This document shows positions 1 to 14,100 of a stretch of 64,000 nt of DNA, in pieces (position 1 is the stretch's first letter; each line of letters opens with the position of its first letter). Source of the DNA: Prostheceraeus crozeri (taxonomy: Eukaryota > Platyhelminthes > Polycladida > Euryleptidae); the NCBI GenBank assembly GCA_907163375.1, contig CAJQUW010012887.1, positions 346,917 through 410,916 on the forward strand, given 5' to 3'. Under the pieces are notes generated by a model, which worked only from the letters and a program-made list of their open reading frames with translations, searched no databases and had not been told where the DNA came from. A program made the position numbers and the translations under genes.

Positions 1-3000
1 CAATGGACAGCTCGGGATGATAGAGGAAATCTAGATTCACTCATTCAGCATCATAGAAGACATTAAGATCATTGGAGCCTTCACCGCGGATTCAATGGAC
101 AGCTCGGGATGATAGAGGAAATCTAGATTCACTCATTCAGCATCATAGAAGACATTAAGATCATTCGAGCCTTCACCGCGGATGCAATGGACCGCTCGGG
201 ATGATAGAGGAAATCTAGATTCACTCATTCAGCATCATAGAAGACATTAAGATCATTCGAGCCTTCACCGCGGATGCAATGGACCGCTCGGGATGGGAGA
301 GGAAATCTAGATTCACTCATTCAGCATCATAGAAGACATTAAGATCATTGGAAACTTCACCGCAGATTCAATGGACAGCTCGGGATGGGAGAGGAAATCT
401 GGATTCACTCATTCAGCATCATAGAAGACATTAAGATCATTCGAGCCTTCACCGCGGATGCAATGGACCGCTCGGGATGATAGAGGAAATCTAGATTCAC
501 TCATTCAGCATCATAGAAGACATTAAGATCATTCGAGCCTTCACCGCGGATGCAATGGACAGCTCGGGATGATAGAGGAAATCTAGATTCACTCATTCAG
601 CATCATAGAAGACATTAAGATCATTCGAGCCTTCACCGCGGATGCAATGGACCGCTCGGGATGGGAGAGGAAATCTAGATTCACTCATTCAGCATCATAG
701 AAGACATTAAGATCATTGGAAACTTCACCGCGGATTCAATGGACAGCTGGGGATGGGAGAGGAAATCTGGATTCACTCATTCAGCATCATAGAAGACATT
801 AAGATCATTCGAGCCTTCACCGCGGATGCAATGGACAGCTCGGGATGGGAGAGGAAATCTAGATTCACTCATTCAGCATCATAGAAGACATTAAGATCAT
901 TCGAGCCTTCACCGCGGATGCAATGGACAGCTCGGGATGGGAGAGGAAATCTAGATTCACTCATTCAGCATCATAGAAGACATTAAGATCATTGGAGCCT
1001 TCACCGCGGATGCAATGGACAGCTCGGGATGATAGAGGAAATCTAGATTCACTCATTCAGCATCATAGAAGACATTAAGATCATTCGAGCCTTCACCGCA
1101 GATTCAATGGACCGCTCGGGATGGGAGAGGAAATCTAGATTCACTCATTCAGCATCATAGAAGACATTAAGATCATTGGAGCCTTCACCGCGGATGCAAT
1201 GGACCGCTCGGGATGATAGAGGAAATCTAGATTCACTCATTCAGCATCATAGAAGACATTAAGATCATTGGAGCCTTCACCGCGGATTCAATGGACAGCT
1301 CGGGATGGGAGAGGAAATCTAGATTCACTCATTCAGCATCATAGAAGACATTAAGATCATTGGAGCCTTCACCGCGGATGCAATGGACAGCTCGGGATGA
1401 TAGAGGAAATCTAGATTCACTCATTCAGCATCATAGAAGACATTAAGATCATTGGAGCCTTCACCGCGGATGCAATGGACCGCTCGGGATGGGAGAGGAA
1501 ATCTAGATTCACTCATTCAGCATCATAGAAGACATTAAGATCATTCGAGCCTTCACTGCGGATTCAATGGACAGCTCGGGATGGGAGAGGAAATCTAGAT
1601 TCACTCATTCAGCATCATAGAAGACATTAAGATCATTGGAGCCTTCACCGCGGATGCAATGGACCGCTCGGGATGGGAGAGGAAATCTAGATTCACTCAT
1701 TCAGCATCATAGAAGACATTAAGATCATTCGAGCCTTCACTGCGGATTCAATGGACAGCTCGGGATGGGAGAGGAAATCTAGATTCACTCATTCAGCATC
1801 ATAGAAGACATTAAGATCATTCGAGCCTTCACCGCGGATTCAATGGACAGCTCGGGATGGGAGAGGAAATCTAGATTCACTCATTCAGCATCATAGAAGA
1901 CATTAAGATCATTGGAGCCTTCACCGCGGATGCAATGGACAGCTCGGGATGATAGAGGAAATCTAGATTCACTCATTCAGCATTATAGAAGACATTAAGA
2001 TCATTCGAGCCTTCACTGCGGATTCAATGGACCGCTCGGGATGGGAGAGGAAATCTAGATTCACTCATTCAGCATCATAGAAGACATTAAGATCATTCGA
2101 GCCTTCACTGCGGATTCAATGGACCGCTCGGGATGGGAGAGGAAATCTAGATTCACTCATTCAGCATCATAGAAGACATTAAGATCATTGGAGCCTTCAC
2201 CGCGGATTCAATGGACAGCTCGGGATGATAGAGGAAATCTAGATTCACTCATTCAGCATCATAGAAGACATTAAGATCATTGGAGCCTTCACCGCGGATG
2301 CAATGGACCGTTCGGGATGATAGAGGAAATCTAGATTCACTCATTCAGCATCATAGAAGACATTAAGATCATTCGAGCCTTCACCGCGGATTCAATGGAC
2401 CGCTCGGGATGGGAGAGGAAATCTAGATTCACTCATTCAGCATCATAGAAGACATTAAGATCATTCGAGCCTTCACCGCGGATTCAATGGACCGCTCGGG
2501 ATGGGAGAGGAAATCTAGATTCACTCATTCAGCATCATAGAAGACATTAAGATCATTCGAGCCTTCACTGCGGATGCAATGGACCGCTCGGGATGATAGA
2601 GGAAATCTAGATTCACTCATTCAGCATCATAGAAGACATTAAGATCATTCGAGCCTTCACCGCGGATGCAATGGACCGCTCGGGATGGGAGAGGAAATCT
2701 AGATTCACTCATTCAGCATCATAGAAGACATTAAGATCATTGGAGCCTTCACCGCGGATGCAATGGACCGCTCGGGATGATAGAGGAAATCTAGATTCAC
2801 TCATTCAGCATCATAGAAGACATTAAGATCATTCGATCCTTCACCGCGGATTCAATGGACAGCTCGGGATGATAGAGGAAATCTAGATTCACTCATTCAG
2901 CATCATAGAAGACATTAAGATCATTCGAGCCTTCACCGCGGATTCAATGGACAGCTCGGGATGATAGAGGAAATCTAGATTCACTCATTCAGCATCATAG

Positions 3001-6000
3001 AAGACATTAAGATCATTCGAGCCTTCACCGCGGATGCAATGGACAGCTCGGGATGGGAGAGGAAATCTAGATTCACTCATTCAGCATCATAGAAGACATT
3101 AAGATCATTGGAGCCTTCACCGCGGATGCAATGGACCGCTCGGGATGGGAGAGGAAATCTAGATTCACTCATTCAGCATCATAGAAGACATTAAGATCAT
3201 TGGAGCCTTCACCGCGGATGCAATGGACCGCTCGGGATGGGAGAGGAAATCTAGATTCACTCATTCAGCATCATAGAAGACATTAAGATCATTCGAGCCT
3301 TCACCGCGGATGCAATGGACCGCTCGGGATGATAGAGGAAATCTAGATTCACTCATTCAGCATCATAGAAGACATTAAGATCATTCGAGCCTTCACCGCG
3401 GATGCAATGGACAGCTCGGGATGATAGAGGAAATCTAGATTCACTCATTCAGCATCATAGAAGACATTAAGATCATTGGAGCCTTCACCGCGGATTCAAT
3501 GGACCGCTCGGGATGGGAGAGGAAATCTAGATTCACTCATTCAGCATCATAGAAGACATTAAGATCATTCGAGCCTTCACCGCGGATGCAATGGACCGCT
3601 CGGGATGGGAGAGGAAATCTAGATTCACTCATTCAGCATCATAGAAGACATTAAGATCATTGGAGCCTTCACCGCGGATGCAATGGACAGCTCGGGATGA
3701 TAGAGGAAATCTAGATTCACTCATTCACCATCATAGAAGACATTAAGATCATTGGAGCCTTCACTGCGGATTCAATGGACCGCTCGGGATGGGAGAGGAA
3801 ATCTAGATTCACTCATTCAGCATCATAGAAGACATTAAGATCATTGGAGCCTTCACCGCGGATGCAATGGACAGCTCGGGATGGGAGAGGAAATCTAGAT
3901 TCACTCATTCAGCATCATAGAAGACATTAAGATCATTGGAGCCTTCACCGCGGATGCAATGGACCGCTCGGGATGGGAGAGGAAATCTAGATTCACTCAT
4001 TCAGCATCATAGAAGACATTAAGATCATTCGAGCCTTCACCGCGGATGCAATGGACCGCTCGGGATGGGAGAGGAAATCTAGATTCACTCATTCAGCATC
4101 ATAGAAGACATTAAGATCATTCGAGCCTTCACTGCGGATTCAATGGACCGCTCGGGATGATAGAGGAAATCTAGATTCACTCATTCAGCATCATAGAAGA
4201 CATTAAGATCATTCGATCCTTCACCGCGGATTCAATGGACAGCTCGGGATGATAGAGGAAATCTAGATTCACTCATTCAGCATCATAGAAGACATTAAGA
4301 TCATTCGAGCCTTCACCGCGGATTCAATGGACAGCTCGGGATGATAGAGGAAATCTAGATTCACTCATTCAGCATCATAGAAGACATTAAGATCATTCGA
4401 GCCTTCACCGCGGATGCAATGGACAGCTCGGGATGATAGAGGAAATCTAGATTCACTCATTCAGCATCATAGAAGACATTAAGATCATTGGAGCCTTCAC
4501 TGCGGATTCAATGGACCGCTCGGGATGATAGAGGAAATCTAGATTCACTCATTCAGCATCATAGAAGACATTAAGATCATTCGAGCCTTCACCGCGGATT
4601 CAATGGACCGCTCGGGATGGGAGAGGAAATCTAGATTCACTCATTCAGCATCATAGAAGACATTAAGATCATTGGAGCCTTCACCGCGGATGCAATGGAC
4701 CGCTCGGGATGGGAGAGGAAATCTAGATTCACTCATTCAGCATCATAGAAGACATTAAGATCATTCGAGCCTTCACCGCGGATGCAATGGACAGCTCGGG
4801 ATGGGAGAGGAAATCTAGATTCACTCATTCAGCATCATAGAAGACATTAAGATCATTCGAGCCTTCACCGCGGATGCAATGGACCGCTCGGGATGATAGA
4901 GGAAATCTAGATTCACTCATTCAGCATCATAGAAGACATTAAGATCATTGGAGCCTTCACCGCGGATGCAATGGACCGCTCGGGATGGGAGAGGAAATCT
5001 AGATTCACTCATTCAGCATCATAGAAGACATTAAGATCATTCGAACCTTCACCGCGGATTCAATGGACCGCTCGGGATGATAGAGGAAATCTAGATTCAC
5101 TCATTCAGCATCATAGAAGACATTAAGATCATTCGAGCCTTCACCGCGGATGCAATGGACCGCTCGGGATGATAGAGGAAATCTAGATTCACTCATTCAG
5201 CATCATAGAAGACATTAAGATCATTCGAGCCTTCACCGCGGATGCAATGGACAGCTCGGGATGATAGAGGAAATCTAGATTCACTCATTCAGCATCATAG
5301 AAGACATTAAGATCATTCGAGCCTTCACCGCGGATTCAATGGACCGCTCGGGATGGGAGAGGAAATCTAGATTCACTCATTCAGCATCATAGAAGACATT
5401 AAGATCATTCGAGCCTTCACCGCGGATTCAATGGACCGCTCGGGATGGGAGAGGAAATCTAGATTCACTCATTCAGCATCATAGAAGACATTAAGATCAT
5501 TGGAGCCTTCACCGCGGATTCAATGGACCGCTCGGGATGGGAGAGGAAATCTAGATTCACTCATTCAGCATCATAGAAGACATTAAGATCATTCGAGCCT
5601 TCACCGCGGATGCAATGGACAGCTCGGGATGATAGAGGAAATCTAGATTCACTCATTCAGCATCATAGAAGACATTAAGATCATTGGAGCCTTCACCGCG
5701 GATGCAATGGACCGCTCGGGATGGGAGAGGAAATCTAGATTCACTCATTCAGCATCATAGAAGACATTAAGATCATTGGAGCCTTCACCGCGGATGCAAT
5801 GGACCGCTCGGGATGGGAGAGGAAATCTAGATTCACTCATTCAGCATCATAGAAGACATTAAGATCATTCGAGCCTTCACTGCGGATTCAATGGACCGCT
5901 CGGGATGGGAGAGGAAATCTAGATTCACTCATTCAGCATCATAGAAGACATTAAGATCATTCGAGCCTTCACCGCGGATGCAATGGACAGCTCGGGATGG

Positions 6001-9000
6001 GAGAGGAAATCTAGATTCACTCATTCAGCATCATAGAAGACATTAAGATCATTCGAGCCTTCACTGCGGATTCAATGGACCGCTCGGGATGATAGAGGAA
6101 ATCTAGATTCACTCATTCAGCATCATAGAAGACATTAAGATCATTGGAGCCTTCACCGCGGATTCAATGGACAGCTCGGGATGATAGAGGAAATCTAGAT
6201 TCACTCATTCAGCATCATAGAAGACATTAAGATCATTCGAGCCTTCACCGCGGATGCAATGGACCGCTCGGGATGGGAGAGGAAATCTAGATTCACTCAT
6301 TCAGCATCATAGAAGACATTAAGATCATTGGAGCCTTCACCGCGGATTCAATGGACAGCTCGGGATGATAGAGGAAATCTAGATTCACTCATTCAGCATC
6401 ATAGAAGACATTAAGATCATTGGAGCCTTCACCGCGGATGCAATGGACCGCTCGGGATGGGAGAGGAAATCTAGATTCACTCATTCAGCATCATAGAAGA
6501 CATTAAGATCATTGGAGCCTTCACCGCGGATGCAATGGACCGCTCGGGATGGGAGAGGAAATCTAGATTCACTCATTCAGCATCATAGAAGACATTAAGA
6601 TCATTCGAGCCTTCACCGCGGATGCAATGGACCGCTCGGGATGGGAGAGGAAATCTAGATTCACTCATTCAGCATCATAGAAGACATTAAGATCATTGGA
6701 GCCTTCACCGCGGATTCAATGGACCGCTCGGGATGGGAGAGGAAATCTAGATTCACTCATTCAGCATCATAGAAGACATTAAGATCATTCGAGCCTTCAC
6801 CGCGGATGCAATGGACCGCTCGGGATGGGAGAGGAAATCTAGATTCACTCATTCAGCATCATAGAAGACATTAAGATCATTCGAGCCTTCACCGCGGATT
6901 CAATGGACCGCTCGGGATGATAGAGGAAATCTAGATTCACTCATTCAGCATCATAGAAGACATTAAGATCATTCGAGCCTTCACTGCGGATGCAATGGAC
7001 AGCTCGGGATGATAGAGGAAATCTAGATTCACTCATTCAGCATCATAGAAGACATTAAGATCATTGGAGCCTTCACTGCGGATTCAATGGACCGCTCGGG
7101 ATGGGAGAGGAAATCTAGATTCACTCATTCAGCATCATAGAAGACATTAAGATCATTGGAGCCTTCACCGCGGATTCAATGGACCGCTCGGGATGGGAGA
7201 GGAAATCTAGATTCACTCATTCAGCATCATAGAAGACATTAAGATCATTGGAGCCTTCACCGCGGATTCAATGGACCGCTCGGGATGGGAGAGGAAATCT
7301 AGATTCACTCATTCAGCATCATAGAAGACATTAAGATCATTCGAGCCTTCACCGCGGATTCAATGGACCGCTCGGGATGGGAGAGGAAATCTAGATTCAC
7401 TCATTCAGCATCATAGAAGACATTAAGATCATTCGAGCCTTCACCGCGGATTCAATGGACCGCTCGGGATGGGAGAGGAAATCTAGATTCACTCATTCAG
7501 CATCATAGAAGACATTAAGATCATTCGAGCCTTCACCGCGGATTCAATGGACAGCTCGGGATGATAGAGGAAATCTAGATTCACTCATTCAGCATCATAG
7601 AAGACATTAAGATCATTCGAGCATTCACTGCGGATTCAATGGACCGCTCGGGATGGGAAAGGAAATCTAGATTCACTCATTCAGCATCATAGAAGACATT
7701 AAGATCATTCGAGCCTTCACCGCGGATTCAATGGACAGCTCGGGATGGGAGAGGAAATCTAGATTCACTCATTCAGCATCATAGAAGACATTAAGATCAT
7801 TGGAGCCTTCACCGCGGATTCAATGGACCGCTCGGGATGATAGAGGAAATCTAGATTCACTTATTCAGCATCATAGAAGACATTAAGATCATTCGAGCCT
7901 TCACCGCGGATGCAATGGACCGCTCGGGATGATAGAGGAAATCTAGATTCACTCATTCAGCATCATAGAAGACATTAAGATCATTGGAGCCTTCACCGCG
8001 GATGCAATGGACAGCTCGGGATGGGAGAGGAAATCTAGATTCACTCATTCAGCATCATAGAAGACATTAAGATCATTGGAGCCTTCACCGCGGATGCAAT
8101 GGACCGCTCGGGATGGGAGAGGAAATCTAGATTCACTCATTCAGCATCATAGAAGACATTAAGATCATTGGAGCCTTCACCGCGGATTCAATGGACCGCT
8201 CGGGATGGGAGAGGAAATCTAGATTCACTCATTCAGCATCATAGAAGACATTAAGATCATTCGAGCCTTCACCGCGGATGCAATGGACCGCTCGGGATGG
8301 GAGAGGAAATCTAGATTCACTCATTCAGCATCATAGAAGACATTAAGATCATTCGAGCCTTCACCGCGGATGCAATGGACAGCTCGGGATGATAGAGGAA
8401 ATCTAGATTCACTCATTCAGCATCATAGAAGACATTAAGATCATTCGAGCCTTCACCGCGGATTCAATGGACAGCTGGGGATGGGAGAGGAAATCTAGAT
8501 TCACTCATTCAGCATCATAGAAGACATTAAGATCATTCGAGCCTTCACCGCGGATGCAATGGACCGCTCGGGATGATAGAGGAAATCTAGATTCACTCAT
8601 TCAGCATCATAGAAGACATTAAGATCATTGGAGCCTTCACTGCGGATTCAATGGACCGCTCGGGATGGGAGAGGAAATCTAGATTCACTCATTCAGCATC
8701 ATAGAAGACATTAAGATCATTGGAGCCTTCACTGCGGATTCAATGGACCGCTCGGGATGGGAGAGGAAATCTAGATTCACTCATTCAGCATCATAGAAGA
8801 CATTAAGATCATTCGAGCCTTCACCGCGGATTCAATGGACAGCTCGGGATGATAGAGGAAATCTAGATTCACTCATTCAGCATCATAGAAGACATTAAGA
8901 TCATTCGAGCCTTCACAGCGGATGCAATGGACAGCTCGGGATGGGAGAGGAAATCTAGATTCACTCATTCAGCATCATAGAAGACATTAAGATCATTGGA

Positions 9001-10726
9001 GCCTTCACCGCGGATTCAATGGACCGCTCGGGATGATAGAGGAAATCTAGATTCACTCATTCAGCATCATAGAAGACATTAAGATCATTGGAGCCTTCAC
9101 CGCGGATGCAATGGACCGCTCGGGATGGGAGAGGAAATCTAGATTCACTCATTCAGCATCATAGAAGACATTAAGATCATTGGAGCCTTCACTGCGGATG
9201 CAATGGACAGCTCGGGATGGGAGAGGAAATCTAGATTCACTCATTCAGCATCATAGAAGACATTAAGATCATTCGAGCCTTCACGGCGGATGCAATGGAC
9301 AGCTGGGGATGGGAGAGGAAATCTAGATTCACTCATTCAGCATCATAGAAGACATTAAGATCATTCGAGCCTTCACCGCGGATGCAATGGACCGCTCGGG
9401 ATGATAGAGGAAATCTAGATTCACTCATTCAGCATCATAGAAGACATTAAGATCATTGGAGCCTTCACCGCGGATGCAATGGACCGCTCGGGATGATAGA
9501 GGAAATCTAGATTCACTCATTCAGCATCATAGAAGACATTAAGATCATTGGAGCCTTCACTGCGGATTCAATGGACCGCTCGGGATGATAGAGGAAATCT
9601 AGATTCACTCATTCAGCATCATAGAAGACATTAAGATCATTCGAGCCTTCACCGCGGATGCAATGGACCGCTCGGGATGATAGAGGAAATCTAGATTCAC
9701 TCATTCAGCATCATAGAAGACATTAAGATCATTGGAGCCTTCACCGCGGATTCAATGGACAGCTCGGGATGGGAGAGGAAATCTAGATTCACTCATTCAG
9801 CATCATAGAAGACATTAAGATCATTGGAGCCTTCACCGCGGATGCAATGGACCGCTCGGGATGATAGAGGAAATCTAGATTCACTCATTCAGCATCATAG
9901 AAGACATTAAGATCATTGGAGCCTTCACTGCGGATTCAATGGACCGCTCGGGATGATAGAGGAAATCTAGATTCACTCATTCAGCATCATAGAAGACATT
10001 AAGATCATTCGAGCCTTCACCGCGGATGCAATGGACCGCTCGGGATGATAGAGGAAATCTAGATTCACTCATTCAGCATCATAGAAGACATTAAGATCAT
10101 TGGAGCCTTCACCGCGGATTCAATGGACAGCTCGGGATGGGAGAGGAAATCTAGATTCACTCATTCAGCATCATAGAAGACATTAAGATCATTGGAGCCT
10201 TCACCGCGGATGCAATGGACCGCTCGGGATGATAGAGGAAATCTAGATTCACTCATTCAGCATCATAGAAGACATTAAGATCATTGGAGCCTTCACTGCG
10301 GATTCAATGGACCGCTCGGGATGATAGAGGAAATCTAGATTCACTCATTCAGCATCATAGAAGACATTAAGATCATTGGAGCCTTCACCGCGGATGCAAT
10401 GGACCGCTCGGGATGAGAGAAGAAATCTAGATTCACTCATTCAGCATCATAGAAGACATTAAGATCATTGGAGCCTTCACCGCGGATTCAATGGACCGCT
10501 CGGGATGGGAGAGGAAATCTAGATTCACTCATTCAGCATCATAGAAGACATTAAGATCATTGAAGCCTTCAACGCGGATGCAATGGACCGCTCGGGATGG
10601 GAGAGGAAATCTAGATTCACTCATTCAGCATCATAGAAGACATTAAGATCATTCGAGCCTTCACCGCGGATGCAATGGACCGCTCCGGATGGGAGAGGAA
10701 ATCTAGATTCACTCATTCAGCATCAT
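1..10726. repeat. 92-bp tandem satellite, about 116.6 copies
   Basis: The unit, taken from CAATGGAC to the next CAATGGAC, is exactly 92 bp. Unit starts fall on 1+92n through 10673 (n=116), so 116 full units contain no net length change. The last copy stops after 54 bases at 10726. Most columns are nearly invariant. Five sites are dimorphic and mixed between units: position 9 (A/C), 20-21 (AT/GG, linked), 74 (G/C), 85 (C/T, rarely A or G) and 92 (T/G). Each unit has an SacII-type CCGCGG palindrome unless position 85 is changed. Since 92 is not a multiple of 3, the frame shifts every unit, and no reading frame of 60 codons or more occurs. The array continues off the left edge. Its right end lies inside an intron of the minus-strand NEURL4 gene. 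Confidence 0.99.
9477..10304. repeat. Four-unit (368-bp) higher-order repeat in the satellite
   Basis: Scoring each unit at the five dimorphic sites, the units starting at 9477, 9569, 9661 and 9753 have the same states as those starting at 9845, 9937, 10029 and 10121. The unit at 10213 again matches 9477, and the unit at 10305 breaks the pattern at position 74. This is 2.25 copies of a 368-bp higher-order unit. It indicates recent local amplification of a four-unit block. Confidence 0.85.
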
Positions 10727-10758
10727 GTTAAAGGAAAGTATTGATGAAGTGGCATTAC

Positions 10759-11184
10759 CTGACAGTATGACAAGGAGGAAATGTTCTCCGGGCTCCTCAG
10801 AGCTGATTTCCCTGCCAAGAGGTTGGAGGCACTGTCCGGGAGGCTCCTGTCGGGTAAGAACAGCTCCTCCGGCGGGCTCCGTGAGGCGATGAAGCCGAGA
10901 GTGAGAGAGCCGCACCATTCTCCATCCGGGCCTTTGTCCTCCACACGGTTCACACGGACCTGGAAGAGCTGCAACTTCGCCAGCGGCGTTCTTCCAATCA
11001 CTAGACCATTCCGGAATCCATTGAGGCGCGAAATCTTCTGACCGACAATGCGAACATTGGAACAGAAAATGAAATGTGCAGAGGAGGAATGTCTCCAGCC
11101 GTCACCATCATAATCCTCCTCGCGACGACACACGGATTCCACATCACCATCCATTGCCTCACCGATACCTGCCTCATTCTCCAA
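10759..11184 (-). CDS. NEURL4: NEURL4 exon N: start of NHR6; last exon in window
   Basis: The acceptor ATCTTGCAG precedes 11184, phase 0 in. The donor GTAATG follows 10759, phase 0 out. It opens with [13 protein letters not shown] and codes a divergent NHR6 beginning: [49 protein letters not shown] and a Ser-rich tail. The last 40 residues do not align well with the family, so the 3' boundary is less sure than the others. Beyond the donor only 32 bp of unique intron remain before the 92-bp satellite. Confidence 0.8.
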
Positions 11185-14100
11185 CTGCAAGATGGGAACT
11201 TTATACAAGAACTCATCAGAGATTCAAGAACATCGCACGCAATATCCATGAGCAAACTATGCGAAATCATCTGAGTTTTCCAATGTTTCAGGATGAAAAC
11301 TGATCTCCAAAATGTCGTGGAGACTTCTCATAACCATAATTAGGTGGAAATTCAATTGTTTCTCATGCCATTCAGCGGTGTCGCGCAATAACTCGTACAT
11401 CACTCGAGAGCTTATATTCACAGCATCCAAGCATTTCAACGTAGCAAAGTGCGTCAAGGTGACACAATTTTTTAAAAAACAAGCTAACGACTAGTTGATT
11501 TTTAGTAGGTGCAAAATATGATTTAAAAGAGACTTTTTATATCCTAAAATGTCTAAAAATTTGAAACTACTTACTAGAAGGACAAACAACGCTTGTCCTC
11601 TCCTCATGTGTAATGAATTGGCGAGAAAGTCGTTCAGTTCAAAATCACCTACATATTGAAAAGATTCTATTTAACAGTCTGCCCATTCAGATGATAAGAG
11701 GACAGGTCTGTTTCCAATCAAAATACCAGATCTAGCTAACACAGCGGGATTACGCTATCTAAAATCTACCAGGTGTGTAAGAGAATTAATATCAGTTCCT
11801 TAAGCTAAAGCGTGAAATAGAATTCTACAAAATATGCATACAAATTATTTGACTATTTTTAATGAGGTCATCAACAGGAACTTGGTCAGAACGATCGCGT
11901 TTCGATCGCTAAATCCTGGACGCTCAAACCCAACATTTAAGATGCACAGCCTCAAAAATTAAATTTATAGTAGAGAAAAATTAGCATCTATCAAAAAAAA
12001 GATAGAGTCACTATTGACTGAAATGTACCTCAGGCATTTGAAAGAAGGACAGAGTCCAGCCAAGCTTGATGTACTTTTGAATCTTCCACCTTGTAGTGGT
12101 TGAAGTAAAAGATCAATCTAGATGTAGATATTTTTCATTAGGCACGAGGAGGACCAACGATTTCTCCGCTTTTATTTAATGTATTACTCGCGGAAATAGG
12201 GGACAAGGAGAGAAGTTTTCATATCGCTAGCCAGTTAGTAAGGTACTAACTTGAGTATTTTTCATTATCAACACAGTGCATTCCGTATCCATTCTGAGGA
12301 GAGGTATGAAATTTATTCTAAGGTCGTGCTAACTTCTTATAAGAAAATTTGAGTGCGAAATTCGAATAATTAATGAAAAAATGTTTCATTCGTCATACGA
12401 GTCTCACCTGGTCTGGAGTCGCTGCATCATGTGTCATTGCATCTCCCTCGGGGCAGATGAGGTCTGCAACATTTCTATCCACTTCTTCACCTACTTCTTC
12501 GTCAGATTCGCAATGATCTTCATGAGAGAGTGACAGAGATTCACTTCTCAACAAGTCGCTCACATCATTGACACGTTGAGGAGAATTGGAGGTCGTCCTC
12601 TTCAAAGGCAAATGACGGACATTCTTGAACTTGACGCAGTTCATCGATCCTCCAAGATCGACGACTAGAAAGCAGTTCTGAGGATGAGATAAGAATAATT
12701 TGACATTGGAGCAGAGAGATCCTGTCTTGACCCATTCAATCATGCTAATTATTGCTGAAATTTGCTTGAACAAATTTGCTTTAATTATGGGTTCAGCAGA
12801 CGTCAGACATTCAATCAGTCAATTTATTTTATGCATTACCCTAGTCATCATATTGCATCAAAATAAAGGACGTAAAATAATTATCAGATTCTTCTCGGGA
12901 AAACTTTATCATAGCCGTTATCGTGTCTTATATTCATGAAATCCGTTTAAATGTCTGAAGAAGATACGTCAATCACACCCGGTCACTTCGAATACTTTAT
13001 TTACAGCATGAAATGCATTTTGTACACTGATAGCGTTCGCGAGGCACATAAGTGTGCAGAAATGTATTCATGAATACTTAGGAAAGCATGTTGTTGATTT
13101 CTATGGTAATAAATGGAGATATCTGATAAGAATTGAGTGATGAGCAGGTTAAATGAAATATATCATCAGCTGACTGCGTAGAAATGAGAATATCCAATCT
13201 TTGGGGCTTGCATGAGCTATGGAACACATGCATCCGAACCTGTCATATATAGCTACTGCAGCGTCTCGATATCAGTCTCCTTGCTTTAGCTTAGCTACAG
13301 TTGTATGTTGAATAACAGGAATGATGCTCGTACAGAAGGGACTGTATTTTCTATAACGTTGAACAAATCGCTTCATAAGTAAGCCTGAATTTTCGAGAGA
13401 ATTCAAGGATCAACTCTTCCAGACAACCAAACTGCTCTTGACGAGTCATGAAGATGAAGGAGACTTATTGAGTCTCCAAAGACGGTAGTTGAGTTCGACA
13501 GTGGAGCTTAGAGCAACTCAGTGAAACTCATCGCTCATCCGTTGACAAGAGGCCTTCTGTACATTCTATACAAATCCAATCCAACCAGCACTGAGTTCAG
13601 GCAATCCACCGACAAAAGAAGTCAAACCTGGTAATTAGCCAGGAAGTATAGCAGTCCTGCTTCTATTCCGACCTCTCGCACCAGCTTATGTAGGCCTATA
13701 GTGTAATTTTTTTGACTTTGAGTCTTACTGGTAGAAAGAAACAATACAAAAACTCCTATATCAGCGCGTATGACTTAAACTGCGTTAATTTAATCAAATT
13801 CATGAACTGAATGACTCAATACATGAAACGCAATAATAAGACCACAAATGCGACACAGTAAGAACTCCCGGTGTTGATCTCCTTGGCATGAGAGTGTAGA
13901 GCTTCTTACCTTGGGCACATTTTCAGCTGCAGTTCCAAGATACATGCCATCGAGGAAGAATGAAAGCGTCGCCTCGCTGCTGTAATGAACTCCGACACGC
14001 AGAGGTTCCACACTGGCCAGTTCCAGCCTGGGCGCATAGTTAGGTTTGACAATCCGTCCTGACGTCACCACATCTCCTCCAGTGACCAGCCAATGAGCTT

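Noticed and set aside
1-10726. A CRISPR-like or coding reading of the 92-bp repeats
   Set aside because: There are no unique spacers, the units are contiguous and near-identical, and no long reading frame exists. It is a plain eukaryotic satellite.
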